NCBI GenBank assembly: GCA_036346395.1
Contig: CM070601.1
Location: 7,819,383 to 7,883,382 of the forward strand
Origin: Hsuehochloa calcarea
Taxonomy: Eukaryota > Streptophyta > Magnoliopsida > Poales > Poaceae
Direction: 5' to 3'
DNA length: 64,000 nucleotides
Within the stretch, counting starts at the first letter, position 1; each line of letters starts with the position of its first letter. This document shows positions 36,238 to 45,800 of the stretch, piece by piece. Made by a program: the position numbers and the translations under genes. The notes under the pieces were generated by a model. That model did not search any database. It was not told the DNA's origin and worked only from the letters and a program-made list of their open reading frames with translations.

Positions 36238-38372
36238 ACTAGAGGGTGGGTGAATAGGCGGTTTTAAAAATTCTTTTGGCTAAAACTTAGATTTATGCGG
36301 AATTGTAAATCAAATCGGTTTAGCTTAATTAAAACATAAAACAACTAGTCTTGACTAAGTGCACCAACAAGCAAGGACTAAGACAATGATAGCAATCCTA
36401 AGAAGACAATCAAGCAAATTAATTCTATGAAAGTAAATTGCAAGAAACTAAAGCTCAAGAAAGCAAACCACAAGAACACTTAAACTTTTCCCGTTGTGAT
36501 CGAAAACTTGCCGGTTTCCCCTAGTCCACATTGAGGTAAGTTCAAACGAATTGGATGGCTCCACAAATTTAGCCTACATCTCGAATCCACTAGGGGTTGC
36601 TCTTCCTCTGCTCCGGAGATGGTGAGCACCAAGCCACACACAACCGCTCTGGTCTTCTCACAACCTTCTTTGAGATCACTAGTGCAACTCCTCCAATCTG
36701 TCTAGGGATTGACAAACACCAAGAATAACAAGTTAAAAACGCTCACTTGAACGAATCAAGTTTCTAAACTCAATGGATACAAAATCCAACACCTAATGCA
36801 ACACATGAACTAGGATTTACTCTCTAAGCTCACTAAGTGCAACACATGCACAAAGGAGAGGAGAGTGCTTGCTCTCTGCTCAAGGGAACTAAAAAAGGTA
36901 CCAGTACATTACCCACAACTGGCCACAAGGGGTATTTATACACCCACACATAAAAACTAGCCGTTGGAGGAGAATCTGTGCAAAAGCAGGAAGGCCGGTT
37001 AGAACACAGGCATAGGGTCGGTCAGACCGACTACAGAGTAACAGTAACTTTCGCAATAATCATTGCTATAGGGTCTATCCGTTATGCTAGGTCCGATCAG
37101 TCTGCCCACTTAAGGTCCGGTACGACCGGGTTCAAAGATTTCCAAATCAGAGAAAACACGCCACTAGAAAAAGTTGACCGCGTCGGTTAGTTCGGAGTTC
37201 TAGTCTAACTGGTGAACACACCGCGTTTAGTCCGACATGGAAAATTCAGTAGCACGTCGCAAAACAACCCTCTTTGGAAAAAGCTTATCGCACCAATGAA
37301 CTAGAGGTCCGGTCAATCCGGCCCTCCAACTGCGGTCAGTCCGGGTTACCAAAACAATGAAGGAATGAACAAAATCAAGGCTCTCTGGAAAATGTTGAAT
37401 GTCCTACTCAGACCGGGCTACCCACTGCGGTTAGTCCGGTCAAGGAATCAAAAACTGAATTTGCAAATCGCTTCAACACAATTGCCAACTTACGCACGAT
37501 GCACATAAGGGATTAGTGCAAAATTCTCAACAAGTTGCAAAACACATTTGTCGACTTCTAGAATCATGCCACTAGGAATTTGATACGTGGACTTAAATCA
37601 TTTGCAAAACACATTCGCAAACTAAAGTCACATGCTAAAAGGATTATGCATGAGCCCCAACTATTTGCAAAACACATTTTTAAAATTTAGTATCATACCA
37701 CAAGGAGTAGATGTATGGACTTCAACCATTTGTAAAACACATTTGTAAATTATAGTCTCATGCTACAAAGAGTTAATGCATGAGCTTCAACTATTTACAA
37801 AACACATTCGCAAACAATAACATCATGCCTAGAAGAGCTAGAGCAAGCACTAGGAGCTATCAACACATGACTTTCTCAAGTTACTAGTTAAGACCCCTCT
37901 TAATAGTACGATAAGCTATATTAGCAATCCGGTCTTCACACAAAACACCGAGATCGGTAAAATGACTAAGAAACAAATCCTTAGCCTATGTTAGTCATAC
38001 CTTTGCCTTGAACATCTGTCTTGGAGTGATCACTTGATGATGAACATCTTTTCTCCAAGTCCGGGTTCTTGACTGACAATCATCAACACATGATGATTTC
38101 CTTTATTCCAAGTTCTTGACTTGAATATCATCAACGCATGATGATCTTCTTCACTTCAGGATCTTGTCTTGAATATTATCAACACATGATGACATCCATC
38201 ATCCCAAGTCTTGACTTAATGATAATCAACTCACAGCGTCACCCAAAAAGTCTTCCTCGTCATAGGATTCAACCTGTTTTATCAACTTATGAAAAATGTT
38301 AGTTCACATGACGATTGTCATTAATTACTAAAATACTCTATTAACATATAGTGGCGGGTCTAAATTCTTCAA
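36238..38372 (-). repeat. 2.1-kb interspersed repeat nested in Copia pol
   Basis: The insert begins near AGAGGGTGGGTGAATAGGCGG and ends near GGCGGGTCTAAATTCTTCAA, interrupting Copia pol between integrase and RT. It has no protein coding capacity that I recognise. It contains GGTCCGGTCAATCCGGCC-type words (36990-37440), a tandem array of about five 63-72 bp units with the core TTGCAAAACACATT (37535-37840), and a second array of about four units with the core ATCATCAACACATGATGA (38025-38230). A reverse-strand TATA-like motif is near 36940. The family is widespread in grasses to my knowledge, but I cannot assign its class with confidence. Confidence 0.6.
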
Positions 38373-39200
38373 GGGACTCATCGATGGTGACGTCCCGAGA
38401 TATCCTCATCCGACGAGTAATAGGGTTGTAGCAGCGATAGCCCTTATGCTCAAGATTGTAGCCAAGAAAAATACACTGAAATGACTGAGCAGTCAACTTG
38501 GTGCGCTCACGAGGTGGAATAAGGACGAAACAGACATAGTCGAAACAACAAAGGTGACTGTACTCGGGAGCCTGATCGTAGAGACGCTCAACAGGAGTAG
38601 AACCCTGAAAAGCAGTGGAAGGTTGTATTTGATGAGGAAAACAGCAGTAAAGACAACCTCAACCCAGAAGTGAGGTGGAATAGAAGAGACAAATATGAGA
38701 GTGCGAGCTATCTCAAGCAAGTGATGATACTTACGCTCAGAGACACTGTTCTGAGCGTGAGCACTAGAACAAGAGTACTGGGGAAGAGTACCCTGCTCAG
38801 CGAGAAAGCAACACAAAGCAATAGATAGGTACTCGCCAGCAGAATCAACACGAAAAACATGAATGATTGAATCAAACTGAGTACGAACCATGGTGGCAAA
38901 CCTCTGGTAAATAGAGAGAATCTGACTGCGAGAGGACATGAAGTAGATCCAAGTATGACGAGAATAATCATAAATAAAGATCACATAGTATCGATGACCC
39001 CCATTCGAAATGAAGGGAGCCGGACCCAAATGTCGGAGTGAACAAGATCAAAAGGATGAGCCGAGATAGAATCACTAGAGGGATGGGGGATCTGCAGTTG
39101 CTTGCCAAGCTTGCAACCCAAACAAGGTAAAGATGTGTCACCAGAAACAGACCCAAGAAGACCACAACCTACTAGAGACAACAATCACGATCCACATAGA
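38373..39200 (-). pseudogene. Copia integrase region
   Basis: The reverse-strand frame 38493-39029 and flanking frames read as Copia integrase: a GPAPFISNGGHRYYVIFIYDYSRHTW-type core start (39029 downward), HVFRVDSAGEY around the second acidic residue (canonical RxDNGxEF is changed, N to S), and the PPHFWVE block. About 39030-39180 holds the pre-integrase zinc-finger part (CKLGKQ). Frame shifts between the pieces show decay. Confidence 0.8.
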
Positions 39201-39939
39201 TGACCCAAATAATGATGCCACTGAGCAAAGATAGTAGTAAAGGATGCATCAAAAATAGAGGCAGTAGTAGTGACTAACTAGCTGGTGGAGATCCAGGGCG
39301 ACTCGGGGCAGTGGTGGCCAAGATGCAGAGGAGCTCCCGGTCACGGAGGCGGTAGAGGAGCTCCCGGTCGGAGAGTAGAGGAGCTCCCGGTCAGCGGTAG
39401 AGGAGCTTGGGGGCGACGACATCCCGAGGAGGTCTCGGCGCTTAGGGGCAGCATCGGCCCAATCGGGAGCAGAGGAGCACGGGGGCGGCGGCCACCCGAG
39501 GAGGAGGCGGCGGTGCTCGGTGGAGAGGCTGGCTCGGCAGGTGCGATGGCGGCATCGAGGAGCACGGATCCGAGCCAGGGATCAACAGTCGGCACCGAGC
39601 GGAGGAAAACAGAGGAAGGTGCACTTGGAGCAGAGTAAAACAAAATAGAGGAGCAGAGAGGGAGGAAGTGGCTGTGCTAAGGCGGCGGCGGCAGTGGTGA
39701 ATAGTAGATAGGACTAGGGTTAGGGTTAGGAAGGCATAACTCTGATACCATGTTGGAATGAACTATTTTTCTATTTCAAATAGCCTAAAGGTCACCATAT
39801 ATAAGAGTTACATATGTATAAAAATATTCAAAGAACACCCTATATAAGTCATATCTAACACCACCTAGCAGTAACCGGTAACTTATATATGATGTCATGT
39901 CAAAAGGAAACTTCATAGCCGGAAAATAAGTTCACTTAC

Positions 39940-40051
39940 GCTTATTCCTTGCTATTTTGTTTAAGTTTGTTGCATACGGATTTGCGCCAATTTGTGGGCA
40001 GAAGGCAGTGGGCATTAGTACCCCATACAAGAAGCAGAGAAATGTTGATGG
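39940..40051 (-). CDS. Unidentified reverse-strand gene, likely internal exon
   Basis: On the reverse strand a clean acceptor (TCATTTTGCAG) opens a 112-base exon that ends at a strong donor (AAGC|GTAAGTG). Only one frame is open: it starts PSTFLCFLYGVLMPTAF and continues CPQIGANPYATN to ARNK. A short intron of about 75 bases then leads to TACTGCTAG at 39866 and the exon cut by the Copia element. The phase (one base carried over) fits the open frame beyond the insertion. I do not recognise the family; the first part is hydrophobic and could be membrane-spanning. No exon further upstream was found before the thioesterase locus on the other strand. Confidence 0.45.
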
Positions 40052-40438
40052 CTGCAAAATGAGAGGAAAAAAAAGGAGAACAAACAATATTGGTATATTA
40101 CGGTTCCTTCTACACTCTTAAAGATGCTCCTTAATAACCTGTGTGCCAAATACATCCTTAACATTTGCATGAAATGGTCAGGTGTCAGTGTATCACCATC
40201 ACCGCCTGTGTGTCAAAGGGACCTATGTGGTGAGGCCAAAGGGACGGCACCAAGCCACCATTGTGTGGCTCCATGGTCTAGGCGACAATGGTGCAAGGTA
40301 CTGCATGCTTCTTTCTCAAACTTTGCTGACTCAGATGATGCTCCTCCATGCAAAAATGGGATCGGTTAACCATAACTACGAAGGAAGATGGACGCGATAT
40401 GTTCTTCATATACAATTGCAGCTAATTAATTAATTGTT

Positions 40439-40520
40439 TTTTTTTGACGCGATATCAGTGAAGAATGTAAGAAACATTTACAAGAGGGGCGTCAAGCAAC
40501 AAGCCCCTAAAGAACACAAA
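40439..40520 (-). mobile_element. Tiny 5'-truncated LINE/SINE tail in intron
   Basis: An 82-bp insert is flanked by a 13-bp direct repeat (TTAATTAATTGTT at 40426-40438 and 40521-40533). On the reverse strand it ends in a poly(A) run. Target duplications over 10 bp plus poly(A) are signs of target-primed reverse transcription, so it is a short LINE or SINE end. It lies where the missing thioesterase exon would be expected. Confidence 0.55.
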
Positions 40521-40776
40521 TTAATTAATTGTTAACCCCATTGATGTTGACAACTTGTGAATGCAGTGAAGCTTGGGATCGGCGGTTTCAGCATGGGTGC
40601 TGCTGCTGACCTCCACTCGGCAGCATGCTATGCTAATGGCAAATTCACCAGCGGTATTCCATACCCAATCACAATCAGCGCAGTCATCAGCTTAAGTGGC
40701 TGGCTCCCTTGCTCAAGGTCCGACCTCTTGCCATCCTCTGCAGAAACTGATCTGTCAATTGTCGAACACCTGCTAG

Positions 40777-41014
40777 CAGGGTTAAAAAAACTGGAACCGG
40801 GCACTTTCCCGGTCGCTGCCTGAAAACGGTAACCCGCCGGTTACTGGATTTACCAGAAAAAATCTGAATGAAATTCATTTGAATTTGCTTAAAAACTAGC
40901 CGAAATTTGAAAACTGGAATTTGAATTTGCTAAACCGGGAAAAACCAGCCAGTTTTTCCGTTCCCGGTCCCCACCGGTAAGACCGGTTACCGGTGAGAAT
41001 TTTTTTTATCTCTG
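40777..41014. mobile_element. hAT-type MITE in a thioesterase intron, 238 bp
   Basis: The element is flanked by the perfect 8-bp target duplication CCTGCTAG (40769-40776 and 41015-41022). Its termini are inverted: CAGGGTTAAAAAAA on the left and CAGAGATAAAAAAAA read from the right. Internal GGTTACCGGT and CCGGGAAAAACC words add local symmetry. The 8-bp duplication and CA..TG ends indicate the hAT superfamily. No coding capacity. Confidence 0.85.
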
Positions 41015-41518
41015 CCTGCTAGTGATATTACTAGTAAATCCTAATGCTGTTGATGTTTTCAGGACCATGAGGGGCAAGATGGAGAGCTCACGCATTGCTG
41101 CAAAAAGAGCTGCCTCCTTGCCCATCATGCTCAGTCATGGAAGAGGTAACACATACTTTAGATTCAAGTAGCCCAAGAATTCAGCATACTTATCAGTACG
41201 CTAGCCAGTGTGTTAAGAAGCTGTTCTAAATTCTGTGTGATTGTGCAGCGGATGAAGTTGTATCCTACAGGAATGGTGAGAGATCAACCGAGATCCTGCG
41301 GTCCTCAGGGTTCTCATATCTGAATTTCAAGTCCTACAATGGGTACAGTTGCATGCATACACTACACATGACAAGTTCAGTTTCTTTCTCTCTTCAGATG
41401 ATGGGAACATTGACAAAGTTTCTGATGATGCAGGCTGGGCCACTACACCATCCCTGAAGAAATGGACGACGTCTGCAAGTGGCTCAGCTCGAGGCTTGGC
41501 CTCGACCGATCTCGCTAA

Positions 41519-42160
41519 TGGAAGGGTACTTGTGCGTGCAGTGCACAATGGCATATAGCAGTGTGTTAACTATATAGAGGTGAAGGCTGGTTGCTTGCAG
41601 TACTGCATGCTATCTCCACAGGTGCCTTTTGTTGCCATTGTTCTAGCTTACTAGTATTGTGCTGTGTCACTGGTAAGGAGTGGGTATACCAGTATATGTA
41701 ATGTAGTGCTTGTTTCATATTGCTAATAACAACTCCTTTGAGGCTTCTTGTCCATGCAACCATATTCATACTACTTGTGCTCTCATCACTGCAGAATTTT
41801 TAGTTTCACACATGATGAAAATTTTCCTAAAAGTATTTAGAGATTGAGAAACAGAAAACCTTCGTAAGAAAATAGGTCTCATTCCACATAAGAATTGAAT
41901 GGAGCACCCTTCCCAGGGAGTATGGATACCAACCGATGGAGACAATTGTACCTATGTCAGTATATGTTCTGAAGTAGATCAGTTTGATCAAGAGCTAGGT
42001 CCACTGAAGCCGCTGAGGCTACCGATATCACCATTGTGGACGCCGAGGTCTCAAGGATAACGGAGTATGAAGTTCTCACTGTGCTTTGAGATTTCATTAC
42101 AAGGACTACTGGAACCTGGTTGTGTTTACAGTTGCATATTCGGCAGAAAGTGGTCATTGT
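41519..42160. other. 3' flank of the thioesterase; possible last part of the CXC gene
   Basis: Forward strand: probable 3' untranslated region after the TAA. Reverse strand: 41957-42110 is an open frame (ending SVDLALDQTDLLQNIY) that lies downstream of the CXC-gene exons and could be its last exon, but the acceptor is uncertain and the most obvious one would give an immediate stop. No other gene is visible. Confidence 0.35.
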
Positions 42161-42828
42161 CTTCAGGATGGTAAAGTGTCACGCTCTCTGCACAAAGGAG
42201 CAGATCATCAGGGTTCCTCTTGGACAGGTTAGGGAAAATTTAACATATACTGAATTTACAATCTATTTACTAACTATGTCAGGCCTTCCTCACCCATCTC
42301 TTTGTGTTATGTGTGCTCAAGAGCAGGAAACAGTGTATCACTTATTTGTTAGTTGTGTTGTGGCAAGACAAATTTGGTTTGATTCTCTACTGGCTTTAAA
42401 CTTGGAGACCTTTGCACCAGATGGTTCAGCTCAGCTAACGGATTGGGCAGAGTTGGCGAGAAGATCGGTTCCAAAGAATCATAGCAAGTGCTTTGACAGT
42501 TTTGTCATCTTAATCATGTGGAAATTATGGAAGGAGCGAAATGCACGAGTCTTCAACAATAAGTACAACCCTTTGCTTGTAATCATAAGTTGCATCTGGC
42601 ACGAGGACGCTTTGTGGCAATTAGCAGGAATGTAGGTTTCCTTGTTGTGAAGCAGGAGCTATGAGCTTCGTTGCTGAAGTTTGTCATCTTGTTTGCGTTA
42701 ACCATAGCTCATGGTTTTTTTGGTTGTCTTTTCTGTTGGCGGTTCTGAACCTTGTAATCGTGTTGCACTTTTCTTCTCTTCCTCTTTAATATAATGATGC
42801 GCTTTGGCGTGTTCTCGAAAAAAAAATA
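42161..42828 (+). mobile_element. 5'-truncated LINE, 3' end with poly(A)
   Basis: The forward frame up to 42635 encodes the C-terminal end of a LINE ORF2 protein: CVMCAQEQETVYHLFVSC (a Cys-Cys-His-Cys zinc-binding module, zf-RVT type) and LIMWKLWKERNARVF, common near the end of plant L1 ORF2. A 3' untranslated region of about 190 bp follows and ends in a run of nine A (42820-42828). The polymerase itself is absent. The poly(A) end sits about 20 bp from the donor of the reverse-strand CXC exon at 42851. The left boundary is approximate and the target duplication was not established. Confidence 0.8.
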
Positions 42829-42850
42829 GTGTGAAAGAGCAGAAACTTAC

Positions 42851-45800
42851 TCGGAGTCTTCTGCGTTTGTTTGGATCATAAGTGTCCTCAGGTTGCGTGG
42901 GATTTTCCATTGGAATTGCTTCATTGGTTATGCCACTGGTATCAAGATCACCCCACTGTGGTTCGTTGTAATAACCTGTTTTGTATAAAGCAGGTTAGAT
43001 AAAGATATAGCAAACGAAAACAAAGTACGCAAATGAAGAACAAGGGGTGCCTCCATGCTATTCCAAATAAACTGAGTACACACTTACGATTTGATCAGAT
43101 AAGGAAACTAGTGTACTCGCTATCTTTGATTCCAAAACGGTTACTGCACCCTTCGCACTGGCATTTGGCAGTGCACACGACCTTGTTCTTCAAGACAGAC
43201 AAAAACCAACCATTTAGGCTTAGCAGTACGGTCATGAAAGAAGTATATATAGGTTCCAAAAAAACTATACATAAAAAAGTTACATAAAAAAGACATGCAT
43301 GTATACACACACTTTGAAGCACTCACAATACATTTTGCTGGACTTGGACTTACGGCAGTTGCACCCCTTGGCATGCCACTGCTGCTCATTGCCCTAAAAT
43401 GCATGCAACGTGCAACGATTCAAGCGACTACAAACCACTATCGAAATTAAAACAGCATGGACTTAACTGGTGTGCTCCAAGAAAGAAGACATATGTGTAC
43501 CGGCACCACATCAGAGCTCTGGCCATGGATTTGCATAGGAAAAAGTCCATTTTTCAACACTCAACTATTGCCCACGTCCGAATTTCAACCTCCAACTCCA
43601 AAACCGTTTACATTTCACCCTTGAATTATCAAAATCGTTCAATTTTCACCATTGGGTTGGTTTCATAAGTGGTTTTCACCAAGTTGGTGGCCATATCACT
43701 AGTTTTGGCTTACATGGCATCCTAATCAGCATGAGCAAATAAAAAAGAGTAAATATTTGTACATGAGCTCATGGGGCCCACATGTCAACCCTATCTCCTT
43801 CCTTAGTTTCAACTGAGAACCACAGAGGGAGAGGGAGAGCTATGGCAGAAGGCGGCCTTGGCATGGCGCCGATGATGGGGTGGTGGCGAGGCACGGGTGA
43901 GGGCCAAAACAGAATGCTCGCGACGAGAGGAACTAATGGTGGTGGTGGTTTGGGGAGAGGCGTGTTGTGCTGGGCTGGCAATGGAGGTGGGGAGCGGTGG
44001 CGATCGGGTCATGGAGGTGAGTGTTAGGCAATAGGATTGTCGTGTCCTGTAATCTAGTTTGCCTATAATTAGGAGGGTAAGTATAGAATGTAATCCTCCT
44101 AATTATGTTAAAGATTGACCACTTATAATCTCATGTATATAACATCACTTGTAATCTCATGCATATGTTACATACATGAGATTACAAGTGATCAATCTTT
44201 ACTATAATTAGGAGGATTATATTCTATACTTATCCTCCTAATTATAGGCAAGCTAGATTACAGACACAACAATCCTATTGCCTAACAGTGAGGACGCTAC
44301 GGTGCGTGAGAGGTAAATCTGAGCGCGCCAAAAGATAGAGGATAAGTAGGTGATGCTCTTGTACAAAGGAATTGGACGAACTCACTGGTCGCCATGAAAC
44401 ACAACGAAGAAGCTCGATGGCATCGAAGAAGGAGAAATTCGATTACGAGCAGTTGTGGGCACAAAACTCAAATTAATTCGGATATATGATGTAGGATGTG
44501 GTGGAACACGATGTGACGCGGGCGGTTTTGAGATTGGCTTACCAGGGATGTCATTTTGAGTTTGGTGCTCATGACGAAGCTGTATGCGGCCTCAGACGCC
44601 GATGCTGAGGCGGACGTGCGCGACCCCTTTTCCACACTCGCTTGAGATCCCCTTCTCCCTCGCCAGCACCGGAGTCCATCGAGCCACGGCGGCGCCCGTT
44701 GCGCTCGTCCTCGTCCACCGGCCTTCCTCTCTCCCTCTCCATGCCTTTTTCTCTGCTCAAGCCGGAGCTAGCTAGGTCGGACTCAGCAATTATGTGGCAT
44801 CCACGTTACATATAATTGCCACCTCTGATCCATGTCACTGTTAGGCAATGAGATTGTCGTGTCCTATAATCTAGCTTGCCTATAATGAGGAGGATAAGTA
44901 TAGAATGTAATCCTCCTAATTATGCTAAAGATTGATCACTTGTAATCTCCTGTATATGTTATAAATACATGAGAAATGGAAGCCTCCCGTGTGGCCTCTT
45001 CCCCAAAACTCTCCTCTAATTTTGACATGGTATCAGAGCAACTTTCCTGAGGAACCGCTTCCGCAACCTCCGGCTCGATTCTTCCTTCTAATCAGCCGCT
45101 CCTCCTTCCCTCCTCTCCCACAACATGGCCGGCATGCAGAACAGTGATGCTTCCAATGTGGAGAACACCAATGGCGATCGCCAAGCCGGAGTACCGCCAC
45201 CATAGCTTGCACCCCGGTTGTCGCTGTAGAGGGCAGTTGTCGTAGAGGAATCATTGCCATACTGAGCGTTTTTGTTTTCTTGGAATTGGAGCATCGACCT
45301 GAGCTGGATCAACAAAGGAAAGTTCGGCAGCATGGACATGAACATTGCCATGTTGTCGAACTTCCGGTTCAATCCCTTGAGGGAGATGAGAACCAAGTTC
45401 TCGTCGGTGATGTCCACGTCGACATCACGCAGGGCGTCTGCCAGTGTCTTCAGTTTGAGACAGTAGTCCGAGACGGACATGTCTCCTTGCATGATGTTGT
45501 GGAACTCGGAGTCGAGGTAGAGAGCCCGTGTTTTCTTGTTATCAGTTATCACGATATAGTTGTTCAACCCTGATCCAACCAATGTTCACTTAGGCGCTAG
45601 GCGCTAGGCGGGCGGTGGGTGGCTGCCTAGCGCCTAGGGCGCCTAGGCAGGGCCTAGGCGGGCGAACAGAATTGCAAGCCAAGTAAGCGGGATGAACACA
45701 AAATAGCAAGCATCAGTTCAAGCTTATGTATATGTTACATGTATGTATGTATATGTGTAATTATGTAAGAAGAAATGTTATCTTGGTAACTTGGTGATGC

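Larger units (their letters stand above)
34181..39860 (-). mobile_element. Copia retrotransposon with both LTRs and a nested repeat
   Basis: Two 110-bp LTRs (39751-39860 as 5' LTR and 34181-34290 as 3' LTR, reverse strand TGTTAGATAT...TTCCAACA) flank the element. A primer site (reverse TGGTATCAGAGT) abuts the 5' LTR and a purine tract (reverse GAGAGGGG) abuts the 3' LTR. The target duplication is CCGCC at 34176-34180 against CCACC at 39861-39865, one mismatch. The LTRs differ at close to a fifth of positions, so it is an old insertion. Integrase (38493-39130) and RT/RNase H (34575-35768) remain. Gag and protease are largely missing; the stretch 39285-39640 is low-complexity GC-rich DNA with GAGGAGCTCCCGGTC repeats. 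A 2.1-kb repeat (36238-38372) splits pol. Confidence 0.88.
40182..41518 (+). pseudogene. Acyl-protein thioesterase-like carboxylesterase, one exon missing
   Basis: This alpha/beta hydrolase family removes acyl groups from lipidated proteins or hydrolyses lysophospholipids in the cytosol. Exons by eye: 40182-40297 (GTYVVRPKGRHQATIVWLHG, then LGDNGA), 40567-40717 (GGFSMGAAADLHSA with the nucleophile Ser in GFSMG, then SLSGWLPC), 41063-41145 (RAASLPIMLSHGR), 41249-41342 (ADEVVSYRNGE with the acid Asp), and 41434-41518 (GLGHYTIPEEMDDVCKWL with the catalytic His, TAA at 41516). The exon that should encode about 65-70 residues with the WICPTAP region is absent from 40298-40566. The first exon has an upstream in-frame stop (40170) and no ATG, so a 5' exon is also missing. 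The triad survives, but no full product can be made from this locus as read. Confidence 0.85.

Noticed and set aside
36978..38230. Regular repeats that could suggest a CRISPR-like array
   Set aside because: Units are adjacent degenerate tandem repeats without unique spacers, in a plant nuclear transposon.
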